Shown: positions 8,886 through 16,581 of the stretch, piece after piece
Layout of the letters: each line of letters opens with the position of its first letter
Numbering within the stretch: the stretch's first letter is position 1
Position numbers and translations under genes: made by a program
The notes under the pieces: generated by a model
The model's database searches: none
Seen by the model: the letters and a program-made list of their open reading frames with translations, nothing else
Told to the model about the DNA's origin: nothing
Assembly: GCA_051747965.1 (NCBI GenBank)
Contig: JBNJGS010000036.1
Coordinates: forward strand, 1-26,849
Direction: 5' to 3'
Origin: JAQIBY01 sp051747965
GTDB lineage: Bacteria > Bacteroidota > Bacteroidia > Bacteroidales > ML635J-15
DNA: 26,849 nt

Positions 8886-9581
8886 ATGGAAAAAATTAAA
8901 ATTTTATTTATTGCAGCAATGCTGCTCTCTGTTACTACTTTGCCTGCGCAATCAGAAAAAGCCGAAACGGGTTATGATATTGGCGATATTGCCCCCGAAA
9001 TACAGTTGCCCTCACCTGACGGCGACACAATTGCCCTTAGCAGTTTAAGAGGAAAAGCGGTACTTATTGATTTCTGGGCAGGATGGTGTGGCCCCTGCCG
9101 GCGTGAAAATCCGGTGGTGGTGAAAACATACAATGAATTTAAAGATAAAGACTTTACCATTGGAGATGGCTTTACTGTTTACGGTGTTTCACTGGATAAA
9201 TCCAGAGATACCTGGCTTCAGGCCATTGAAAAAGATGAGCTTAGCTGGCCACAGGTTTCAGACCTCAAGTACTGGCAGTCTCCATACGTGAGACTCTATG
9301 GCGTCAGAGGTATCCCGGCAAATTTCCTGGTGGATGAAAATGGTGTCATCCTGGCCAAAAACCTGAGGGGAGAAAAACTCAGTAAAACACTGGAAAAATT
9401 TGTCGTCAAGGACCCGTTGACTGAGATGGAGCGTCTGAAAAAGGAATTAGAAAAACATCTGGACAGATTGAAAGAGTCAGATAAATACAAAGACTTCGAC
9501 CGGGAAGCTGACAAAATTTCCAAACGGCTCAGCCAGATCGAGGAGGAAATAGAAGATATCAAAGAATCAACAGAGAAATAA
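8886..9581 (+). CDS. TlpA/ResA-like exported thioredoxin with C-terminal coiled coil
   Basis: A 231-residue exported thiol-disulfide oxidoreductase. Residues 1-22 form a signal peptide (ending LPAQ). Residues of about 30-170 form an AhpC/TSA-like thioredoxin domain with the active site WCGPC (C68, C71) and the cis-proline segment RGIPANF. It probably reduces or isomerises disulfides in the periplasm. Residues of about 178-231 form a highly charged Glu/Lys heptad-like helix, likely a coiled coil, that the core family does not need. No lipobox Cys follows the signal peptide, so it should be soluble. It lies 12 nt downstream of murA and is the last gene of that operon, ending before a hairpin terminator. 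Confidence 0.9.
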   Translation: MEKIKILFIAAMLLSVTTLPAQSEKAETGYDIGDIAPEIQLPSPDGDTIALSSLRGKAVLIDFWAGWCGPCRRENPVVVKTYNEFKDKDFTIGDGFTVYGVSLDKSRDTWLQAIEKDELSWPQVSDLKYWQSPYVRLYGVRGIPANFLVDENGVILAKNLRGEKLSKTLEKFVVKDPLTEMERLKKELEKHLDRLKESDKYKDFDREADKISKRLSQIEEEIEDIKESTEK

Positions 9582-9601
9582 TTTTTGACAGAATTGCATT
9601 T

Positions 9602-9647
9602 ATGCCTGCCATCTTGTCTTTGTTCGGGATTTGGCAGGCATTTTGTT
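9602..9647 (+). terminator. Hairpin terminator after the murA operon
   Basis: A perfect 10-bp stem, ATGCCTGCCA (9602-9611) and TGGCAGGCAT (9632-9641), with a 20-nt loop, followed by a T-rich stretch (TTTGTTT). The loop is longer than usual for an intrinsic terminator. The right arm runs to within 6 nt of the grpE -7 box. Confidence 0.65.
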
Positions 9648-9655
9648 TACCTTTG
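9648..9655 (+). promoter_or_regulatory. Promoter -7 box for grpE-dnaJ
   Basis: TACCTTTG is a perfect TAnnTTTG box about 25 nt before the grpE ATG. No TTTG stands at the proper 19-20 nt upstream. The nearest copies give spacers of 14 or 25 nt, and the region is occupied by the terminator hairpin. The promoter may therefore be weak, or read by another sigma factor. I see no CIRCE (HrcA) operator. Confidence 0.5.
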
Positions 9656-9679
9656 GCAAACTTTTAATACGTGATCAAA

Positions 9680-10318
9680 ATGGCAAAAAAAGATAAACAC
9701 AGCGACAAATCCGAAAAGGAAGAAATAAGAAAAGATAAGCCTGAGCAACAGGAAGATGTGGAGGCTGCTGAGATGTCTTCACAAGCAGAGGAAAAAGAAG
9801 AAGAGGAGAAGAAAAAAAGCAAAAACAAAAAGCAAAATAAACAGGAGGCTGAACTGGATAAAAAGGATCAAATCATCGAAGAGCTTAATGAGAAGTATAA
9901 ACTTATGAATGATAAATACCTCAGGCTTTCTGCAGAATTTGACAATTTCAGAAAACGAACCCTGAAAGAAAAAATGGACATGACCAAAACAGCAGGGTCT
10001 GACATTATATCCGGATTGTTGCCTGTGATTGATGATATGGAACGTGCCATGCAAATTATTGAAGAGGCAGAAGACCTGGAAGCTGTCAAAAAAGGCATGG
10101 AGCTTATTCACAATAAATTTGAAAATTTCCTGAAACAAAAGGGTGTTACCCCAATTGAGGCAGAGGGAAAAACGTTCGATACAGATGAACATGAGGCCAT
10201 GACAAAGATTCCTGCTCCCAATAAAGAGCTTAAGGGAAAAGTGGTTGATGTCATACAAAAAGGTTATAAACTTAATGATGAGGTACTCAGGTACTCAAAA
10301 GTAGTTGTGGGAGAATAA
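9680..10318 (+). CDS. grpE: Nucleotide exchange factor GrpE
   Basis: A 212-residue GrpE, the dimeric cochaperone that drives ADP release from DnaK. Residues 1-70 are an extreme low-complexity Lys/Glu segment (EEKEEEEKKKSKNKKQNK), longer and more charged than in E. coli GrpE. The long coiled-coil helix follows, then the core signature RLSAEFDNFRKRTLKEK and VIDDMERAM. The C-terminal beta domain carries GVTPIEAEGKTFDTDEHEAM and GYKLNDEVLRYSKVVV, the family hallmark. I chose ATG 9680 over an in-frame GTG three codons earlier. dnaJ begins 1 nt after the stop. dnaK is not in the window. Confidence 0.95.
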   Translation: MAKKDKHSDKSEKEEIRKDKPEQQEDVEAAEMSSQAEEKEEEEKKKSKNKKQNKQEAELDKKDQIIEELNEKYKLMNDKYLRLSAEFDNFRKRTLKEKMDMTKTAGSDIISGLLPVIDDMERAMQIIEEAEDLEAVKKGMELIHNKFENFLKQKGVTPIEAEGKTFDTDEHEAMTKIPAPNKELKGKVVDVIQKGYKLNDEVLRYSKVVVGE

Positions 10319-10319
10319 T

Positions 10320-11489
10320 ATGGCAAAACGTGATTATTACGAAATATTGGGTGTTTCCAAAAGTGCTTCACAGGATGAAATCAAAAAAGCCTATCGTAAG
10401 CAGGCCCTGAAGCATCATCCGGATAAAAACCCCGGTGATGCGGAAGCTGAACGCAAGTTCAAAGAGGCTGCGGAAGCATATGAGGTACTCAGGGACGAGC
10501 AAAAACGGCAGCGATATGATCAGTTTGGCCATGATGGCGTTAAAGGCGGTCAGGGCGGATTCTCCGGTGAAGGCATGAGTTTTGAAGATATCTTCAGTCA
10601 GTTTGGAGATATCTTTGGTGATATGGGCTTCGGCGGTGGCTTCGGTGGTGGCTTCGGCGGAGGGAGAAGAACCCAGCGTCAACGGGTCAATAAGGGCTCA
10701 AATATCAGGGTGAAAGTAAAACTTACCCTCAATGAAATTGCTACCGGAACTACCAAAAAACTGAAGATTAAAAAGTACATTAAATGCGATGCCTGTAACG
10801 GGACCGGGGAAAAGAACGGAAGCTCCAGCAAAACATGCTCAACCTGTCATGGCTCCGGTGTTGAAACCCGTGTAACCAACACAATTCTCGGCCAGATGCA
10901 ACAGCAGACAACATGCCGGACGTGCGGAGGTACTGGAACAGAAATAAAAGAACACTGTCCTGCATGTAATGGCGAAGGTGTTGTTCGTGGTGAGGAAATC
11001 GTTGAAGTGAAAATTCCTGCAGGCATGAGCGAAGGTGTACAACTCAGTGTGTCCGGCAAAGGAAATGCTGCCCGCCGCGGTGGTATCAACGGCGACTTAC
11101 TGGTGGTGGTTGAGGAAAAAGAACATCCTGATCTTGTGCGGGATGGAAATGACTTGCTTTACAACCTGTTCATCAGCATCCCTGATGCCTTGCTCGGTAC
11201 CACAGCTACCATTCCGACACTGGATGGTAAAGTGAAAGTGAAAATTGAACAGGGTACTCAGTCTGGTAAAGTCCTGAGATTGAGAAATAAAGGTGTTCCT
11301 GATGTGCAGGGTTACGGCAAAGGTGATTTGCTTGTAAAAGTGAACATCTTTGTGCCAAAAAATCTGCCGAAAGAAGACCGAAAACTGATTGAAAAATTAC
11401 AGGAATCTGAAGCGCTCAAACCCAAAAAGCAGGGTAAAGAAGGAGAGGAAGACGGATTTCTTCATAAAATGAAAGGCTTCTTTGCCTGA
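10320..11489 (+). CDS. dnaJ: Chaperone DnaJ (type I Hsp40)
   Basis: A 389-residue full-length DnaJ that stimulates the DnaK ATPase and delivers unfolded clients. The J domain is at residues 1-70 with HPD at 33-35. A Gly/Phe region follows with a GGGFGGGFGGG repeat at about 103-115. The zinc domain has four CxxCxGxG-type motifs, starting near residues 156, 173, 199 and 213. C-terminal substrate-binding beta domains run to about 365. All key residues are present. The start is the ATG 1 nt after the grpE stop; an in-frame GTG 15 nt earlier lies inside grpE and was rejected. The stop codon lies inside an inverted repeat shared with the convergent gene on the other strand. Confidence 0.97.
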   Translation: MAKRDYYEILGVSKSASQDEIKKAYRKQALKHHPDKNPGDAEAERKFKEAAEAYEVLRDEQKRQRYDQFGHDGVKGGQGGFSGEGMSFEDIFSQFGDIFGDMGFGGGFGGGFGGGRRTQRQRVNKGSNIRVKVKLTLNEIATGTTKKLKIKKYIKCDACNGTGEKNGSSSKTCSTCHGSGVETRVTNTILGQMQQQTTCRTCGGTGTEIKEHCPACNGEGVVRGEEIVEVKIPAGMSEGVQLSVSGKGNAARRGGINGDLLVVVEEKEHPDLVRDGNDLLYNLFISIPDALLGTTATIPTLDGKVKVKIEQGTQSGKVLRLRNKGVPDVQGYGKGDLLVKVNIFVPKNLPKEDRKLIEKLQESEALKPKKQGKEGEEDGFLHKMKGFFA

Positions 11490-11509
11490 CATAGCAGGTT
11501 TTGTCAGGC
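11484..11509. terminator. Hairpin between convergent dnaJ and the SbcC-like gene
   Basis: A perfect 8-bp stem, GCCTGACA (11484-11491) and TGTCAGGC (11502-11509), with a 10-nt loop. It starts within the last codons of dnaJ. Neither strand has a U-run after it, so it may act as an mRNA 3'-end stabiliser or a weak two-way terminator, not a classic one. Confidence 0.45.
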
Positions 11510-11533
11510 CAGATAGAAACCAATGGCTTGCGG

Positions 11534-14500
11534 TCATGCTGATGCAGAATCAGAGATGCGATGTAACATCCGCTCTGCGGATTGGCTGTCAAGATTCATG
11601 CCTGATAGCTCAGCCTGAAGAGCGGCAATGATTTTTTCTTCCTCCAGTGGAGTTTCCTGGCTGATGAAATTTTTCTGTTTCAGATAATTTTCCAGTTCCT
11701 CTGCTTTTGCTGTACGGAAATTTCTTACACCTCCATCGAGAAGTATTTTTATCAATTTTTCCGGATTGCCTTTCACCTCATCAAGCACGTCTGCTACATC
11801 ATCTAAAAATCCTTCACTCACTGCATCTGAGGATTCAAGTACCTGTCTGTCAATTGGGAGTGATCTTCCATGCCGGTATAGTGTGAGGTAACGTTCAAGC
11901 AGTTTCTTTTTTTCTTCCAGTTGCCTGGTGAAATCAGGGCCTTTCCCGATTTTTCCTCCTGCTTTCAGAAATCCCAGCAAAGCACCCAGACTACTCATGT
12001 TGCGCTTCAGACAGCTATACAATAACTCCGTATCCTCAATGACATACCACAGATGAAGTCCGGAAATTGCATCGCTCAGCGGATTGAATTCCTGTACCCC
12101 AAGGATTTTTCCGTATTCGGCATGGCTGGCCTGCCCGGGAGGAGACAGCTCATGGTCTGTGAGGTGAATTAATGGCAGAGATGCGGATACATGCGGATAT
12201 TCCTGATTTCCCTGACTCCCCGGGATGGATATAATGCGACTCGAAATCCCGCTCACCTCAAGATGGGTTTGCCATTTGGCCACCTCATCCTGTTGGGCTG
12301 TAAAGTAAAATACCTGCCGACCCTCACGGCTAATTTCTATCAGAGCGTCTATGATGGCTTTTGCCCTGACCTCATCGCTGTTGGCAAGCAATTCATCTGC
12401 CATCACAGGTAAGCAAAGTTCATTTTCCTGTAACTCAATAAATGCCAGCCTCACCGAGAGAATCAACTGAATGCGTGTGCCTGTAGAGAGTTTATCCAGG
12501 CTGAGGTATTCATCATTTTGGTTGTCGTATGCCATAAAAGCATGTGATTCCCCGTTTGACAGATCAAGTCGGTATTGTCCTGCTGTGATTTTGCTGAAGC
12601 GGTGGCTCGCTTTTTTAAATACTTCCGGGTAATTGTGTTCACGGGTTTCGGCTTTGAGGTGAGTTACCAAAAGATGGCCGGTTATTGATGCAAGGTTTTT
12701 TTCATACAGACTTTCAAGATCTGACATTGCTTTTTCTTCTTCTGCCAGGGCTTTTTCTGCTGTATTTGCCTTGCTGACACTTGCAATGCGGGTATTGATT
12801 CCCGATATGGTTTCAATGATTTCTGTAAGTCTGCCGGCTTTTTCCTGATATCCTGTAATCTTGTCACTTACCTCATCCGGTGACAATGACTCCAGGTTTT
12901 CTGCCTCTTCCTGGTAAAGGGAATGGGCTTTCAGATTTTTTTCTGCTTCCCTGCCCATTAATTCGGCAGCTTCAAAAGCCTTTTTGGCCGGACGATACTG
13001 ACTTAGCTCTTCCCCTAATTGCTTTACCTCATCAAGGCGGCCTGTCTCAATATTGAGCCTTTGGTATAGCTTGTTCTGCTTGTCAAGATTTTTTTCTTTA
13101 CGTTCCAGCTTTTCCTTAAGGACAAGATTTTTTTCTTTGATGTGCTTCACAGATTCTCGGCGCTGGTATTCATTGTCACGGATTTTTTTACACAATGCTG
13201 ACAGTTTGATGTCATCGTCAACTGTATCCTGACCGTGGCTTTCAAGTATTGCATTTACCCTGACAAGATTCTCTTCTGTCTTTTTTTCCAGCTGATTGGT
13301 GAGTTCTCGGGCTGCCAGGTGATTTTCCTGTGCTTCCTGCCATTTTTGTGCATTGCTGACAAACCAGGCAATGGATGCGTAATTGTTTTCATCTTTCAAA
13401 TGTAATTCCGGGACAGCCCCAAGTTCTGTTTGTATTTCCTGAAACTGAGACTGTATCTTTTCCAGGCGGGGTTTTAGCTTATCCAGATTATCTTCCAGCC
13501 GTTGTTTTTCGTTTTTAAGATGGTGAGTTTCTGTGGCCAGTTGCAGATTTTCGGATAACTCAGTAAGACGTGCACTTACTGATTCACTTGTCCATGTTTC
13601 AGGACCTTCAATACCATTCCGCTCATATTCCTGTTTGTACTTGTTGCCGGTTGTGGACTCTGTTTTGGGCTGTTTAAAACTCAAAATCAGAATCAGAGCT
13701 GTACCGATGATCAGGGGCGCCAGAGCTGCAAGAACCGATATCAGGCTAAGAGCATAGGTCAGGATGGTGGTGGCTATGCCGGCAATGGCGATTGTCCACA
13801 GCCGCTTTTTGCTGATCCCTGTTTGCTCTCCCCGGGCTTTCAGCCAGTCACTCAGTATACTGATGGCCAGTTCTGTACGGGCAAAATCCGGTTTTTTTCT
13901 GTCTGCGAGCAGTTCAGATATTTTGTGAATGCGATTTTGCAACTGCAGGGATTCACCCGTAAGTCTGTATGCTTCAGGCATAATCTGATGCAAATCATTG
14001 GTTTGTTTTAGGTTCAGGCCGGCCCATTTATCGGAATCTATATCCCTGGCGAGAGCATGTAAAGATTCTTCTGCTTTTTTTGCGGCTGCCAGGCTTTCTT
14101 CACTGGCTTTCTCGCGCCTGTGGCGGAGTTCTTTTAGCTCTTCGCTACGCCCTTCAAGTTCATTGAGTATTTCGTCTCCGATGCCTGTTTCAGGAATATC
14201 CAGTTGGGCGAGATGCTCCACAGCGTTTTCAATGGATTTTTTTGTGTCAAGGATTTCATTTTCCAGTTTTTCAGCTTCTGACTCCAACTCTTTAAGGGTT
14301 TCATATTCATGGCCTGTGAGATTTTCCAGGATCTGTGGAAAATGATTCAGCTTTTCTTTGGCACGGAGGTGTTCTGTTTTCTTTTCAAGATATTTTTGCC
14401 ACAACTGATACAGCTCTGCCAACTTAGCTGCTTTTTCTGCCCTGTCTTTGTCTTTTTTAAGCTCATCCAGATTTGCCTCTTCGCTTTCCAGGTGTTTTTG

Positions 14501-15022
14501 TTCCTGTCGTACTTTCTGATAATTTTTTTTGGCTTCTTCCCAGGCTGTGTATTCACTTACCCGTTTGTTTCTGATACTTGCATCGTATTTCAGATCTCCG
14601 GAAGCTTTGTCAAGATCATACCCCCCTATGCCCTCACGCATAATCTGTCGGGCCATATCCTGATCGTCAGCCTGAATCAATTCATGCAGGGATAGCATAT
14701 ATCTTTTGCTGGTGTCTGATGCCGGAATTCCTTCCATCTGAGCAGGCTGCCCGTTACGTTCACTGTTTACACGGGATGAATCTATGCTTATTCTCCATTG
14801 TTCATGATCAAGCTGTATTTTTGCCTCTGCCCGGCACCCCGGTGCTTTTTTCTGCCATAACAACTTCTCAATCATTCCTGCCGTAGAGCTTTTGCCTGAT
14901 GCGTTGGGACCGTATATTATGTTGATATTTTCGGATAAATCACGATATTCAGGCAAACCTTTGCGAAAACCCGGAAGTCTTCCAATGGAAATATGATCGA
15001 TGTGGATTGTCTTTTTCTTCAT
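11534..15022 (-). CDS. SbcC/YhaN-like AAA ATPase with internal membrane hairpin
   Basis: A 1162-residue SMC/Rad50-type ATPase. Walker A GPNASGKSS lies at residues 38-46. Two long Glu/Lys-rich coiled-coil stretches follow, split at about 408-448 by two hydrophobic segments that look like a membrane hairpin. The ABC signature LSTGTRIQLIL is near 843, and the Walker B aspartate-glutamate in VMADE near 877. The membrane hairpin in mid coil is a feature of YhaN-type proteins, and SbcC/Rad50 lacks it. Residues of about 915-1162 form an extra C-terminal region past the ATPase core that I do not recognise, mostly helical. The gene starts 3 nt after the stop of the SbcD-like nuclease, so the two surely form one complex, probably a membrane-associated DNA end-processing nuclease. 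Confidence 0.9.
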   Translation of the reverse strand: MKKKTIHIDHISIGRLPGFRKGLPEYRDLSENINIIYGPNASGKSSTAGMIEKLLWQKKAPGCRAEAKIQLDHEQWRISIDSSRVNSERNGQPAQMEGIPASDTSKRYMLSLHELIQADDQDMARQIMREGIGGYDLDKASGDLKYDASIRNKRVSEYTAWEEAKKNYQKVRQEQKHLESEEANLDELKKDKDRAEKAAKLAELYQLWQKYLEKKTEHLRAKEKLNHFPQILENLTGHEYETLKELESEAEKLENEILDTKKSIENAVEHLAQLDIPETGIGDEILNELEGRSEELKELRHRREKASEESLAAAKKAEESLHALARDIDSDKWAGLNLKQTNDLHQIMPEAYRLTGESLQLQNRIHKISELLADRKKPDFARTELAISILSDWLKARGEQTGISKKRLWTIAIAGIATTILTYALSLISVLAALAPLIIGTALILILSFKQPKTESTTGNKYKQEYERNGIEGPETWTSESVSARLTELSENLQLATETHHLKNEKQRLEDNLDKLKPRLEKIQSQFQEIQTELGAVPELHLKDENNYASIAWFVSNAQKWQEAQENHLAARELTNQLEKKTEENLVRVNAILESHGQDTVDDDIKLSALCKKIRDNEYQRRESVKHIKEKNLVLKEKLERKEKNLDKQNKLYQRLNIETGRLDEVKQLGEELSQYRPAKKAFEAAELMGREAEKNLKAHSLYQEEAENLESLSPDEVSDKITGYQEKAGRLTEIIETISGINTRIASVSKANTAEKALAEEEKAMSDLESLYEKNLASITGHLLVTHLKAETREHNYPEVFKKASHRFSKITAGQYRLDLSNGESHAFMAYDNQNDEYLSLDKLSTGTRIQLILSVRLAFIELQENELCLPVMADELLANSDEVRAKAIIDALIEISREGRQVFYFTAQQDEVAKWQTHLEVSGISSRIISIPGSQGNQEYPHVSASLPLIHLTDHELSPPGQASHAEYGKILGVQEFNPLSDAISGLHLWYVIEDTELLYSCLKRNMSSLGALLGFLKAGGKIGKGPDFTRQLEEKKKLLERYLTLYRHGRSLPIDRQVLESSDAVSEGFLDDVADVLDEVKGNPEKLIKILLDGGVRNFRTAKAEELENYLKQKNFISQETPLEEEKIIAALQAELSGMNLDSQSAERMLHRISDSASA

Positions 15023-15025
15023 AAT

Positions 15026-16309
15026 TTACATGCTTTCATTTTGTGACATGAGCCTGGCAAGCAGGTGTTTACATTCCTGCATGATGAATTTGTCTGCTTC
15101 TTGTCTGTTTGCCGTTTTGTTCAGTGGCTGGTAGGTGCCGGAGTGCAATATAGTTGCCTGTTTTTCCTGCCAGTCTTTTCTTAGTGATTCCAGAAAATCT
15201 GTTGAACGTCCTTCTTCAAGAGCGAGCAGCGTTTCGGCCAGTTTGCCGGCAGGAGAGGGTTCCCTTGCAAGTTCTTTCATATTCTCAATAGCCGGCTGTA
15301 TCATGGATTTGAATTTTCGTAATCTTACCTGTATGTCGGGATAATCATGCAGGAAGATATCCTCGGCTTTTGTAGCCTCTGCTGCCCAGATTTCGGCTCT
15401 TTCCGGCTGAGGATGTTCACCGGAAATGAGCAGATCATATATCATATATTCCGGATTGCCGCCTGTTTCAATTAAATTCGGAGAACTCTTAGCTATGGCT
15501 TCGTTTATCAATGCGCGGAAGCTGTTTTCATCCGTATCTTTTTTTATTTCTATGAGCAGATTTTCATAGCGAACAGGAGACAGGGGAATGTGTTCCGTTT
15601 CAATGCGTTTGTCTTTATGAACAGTCAGCAGCAAAGCCCCGTGCACACCGGTTTCCCCTGCACTCATCGCCTGTGGTGATCCGGCATATGCCACAAAAGG
15701 TGCCGATTCGTGGAGAATTATGGGCTTGTGGATATGTCCAAGTAACCAGGCATCTGTTCCTGAATTAAGCAGCAGGTCTGTGTTGACCGGTGCATATTTG
15801 CTTTCGGGCATATCAGTTTCACAGTGCAGCAAACCTATGACAGGAATATCCGGATCTGTCAGTTTTCTGTCAAAACTCAGTAAAGGGTCAATCCTGATAT
15901 GCTGCTTGTTGAAAGACCAGCCGGCAAATTGCACTTCCATATCCCCGGCTGTGTGTGTTATGATTTCCCACTTTGCATTTTTGCCAAGCATATGCACATG
16001 CTGATTTCTGTCTTCTTTCAGCATTGATTCCAGTACATCAAAATCGTGATTTCCGGCAACAAGATACACTGATATTTTGGCTTCCCTGAGTTTATTAAAT
16101 GCTTCCTGCAAGGGTGCTCTGGCTTCCCAGTAATCATTAAAATTATCGACAATATCACCGGAAAAACATAACACATCTGCTGGCAGGTTTATGGCAAGTT
16201 TTACGAGTTTATCAAGACCTGTCTTTGTGGATAAGCCGTGTTGGGAATGTGGCAATGAGGAAGTGCGTCCAAGATGAAGATCAGCGGTAGAAAGTATTTT
16301 TATCGGCAT
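15026..16309 (-). CDS. SbcD/YhaO-like metallophosphoesterase (DNA exonuclease subunit)
   Basis: A 427-residue calcineurin-like phosphoesterase of the Mre11/SbcD/YhaO group. The metal-binding motifs are complete: D10-L-H12, G51-D52, G86-N87-H88-D89, H162 in GLLHCE, and GH192-I-H194. The C-terminal 170 residues form a capping and partner-binding region. I chose the ATG at 16309 (MPIKILSTADLHLGR): the catalytic fold begins at once there, and the in-frame extension to 16396 has no family similarity. It is the first gene of a two-gene unit with the SbcC/YhaN-like ATPase 3 nt downstream. The expected role is Mn-dependent nuclease action at DNA ends or hairpins, powered by the ATPase. Confidence 0.92.
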   Translation of the reverse strand: MPIKILSTADLHLGRTSSLPHSQHGLSTKTGLDKLVKLAINLPADVLCFSGDIVDNFNDYWEARAPLQEAFNKLREAKISVYLVAGNHDFDVLESMLKEDRNQHVHMLGKNAKWEIITHTAGDMEVQFAGWSFNKQHIRIDPLLSFDRKLTDPDIPVIGLLHCETDMPESKYAPVNTDLLLNSGTDAWLLGHIHKPIILHESAPFVAYAGSPQAMSAGETGVHGALLLTVHKDKRIETEHIPLSPVRYENLLIEIKKDTDENSFRALINEAIAKSSPNLIETGGNPEYMIYDLLISGEHPQPERAEIWAAEATKAEDIFLHDYPDIQVRLRKFKSMIQPAIENMKELAREPSPAGKLAETLLALEEGRSTDFLESLRKDWQEKQATILHSGTYQPLNKTANRQEADKFIMQECKHLLARLMSQNESM

Positions 16310-16477
16310 AGTATAAAACAATTGTACCGTATAAGCGGCAGATTGAACAGACAATTTTATCTTACTAAGGTAGAAATATTTCCCTGATATTCCCAACAGA
16401 AGTGATGAAGTTTATCGCATGTCTGTAATTCGGTGATACAATTGATATATGTGCAAAGCCCGGACAGAATTGCTATT

Positions 16478-16518
16478 AAAAAAGTTTACCTGCCCGTGCT
16501 ATGACAAGGCAGGTAAAC
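16478..16518 (-). terminator. Strong rho-independent terminator of the surface-protein operon
   Basis: A perfect 11-bp stem, GTTTACCTGCC (16484-16494) with GGCAGGTAAAC (16508-16518), and a 13-nt loop. On the minus strand it is followed at once by six T residues (16483-16478). It lies about 65 nt past the stop of the gene at 16582-18363. Confidence 0.9.
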
Positions 16519-16581
16519 CAAACAACACGATCCAAAACAAAATCCCGGTTTCAGATAATGGACGGTGAGATATTTGATAGT

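Noticed and set aside
9560..9680. CIRCE (HrcA) operator before grpE
   Set aside because: The inverted repeat here is TGCCTGCC/GGCAGGCA with a 20-nt gap, unlike the TTAGCACTC-N9-GAGTGCTAA operator.
9779..10258. 159-codon minus-strand frame over grpE
   Set aside because: Its composition is a Phe/Leu-rich mirror of the Lys/Glu-rich GrpE N-terminus. This is an artefact of codon bias.
10305..10319. GTG start for dnaJ five codons upstream
   Set aside because: It lies inside grpE. The ATG at 10320 starts exactly at the conserved MAKRDYYEILG.
14309..14695. 128-codon plus-strand frame with hydrophobic composition over the ATPase gene
   Set aside because: Antisense of a Glu/Lys coiled coil gives Phe/Leu/Ser-rich nonsense that mimics a membrane protein.
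16310..16396. N-terminal extension of the SbcD-like protein
   Set aside because: The metallophosphatase fold begins at the Met at 16309. The added 29 residues have no family similarity and would leave a poor start.
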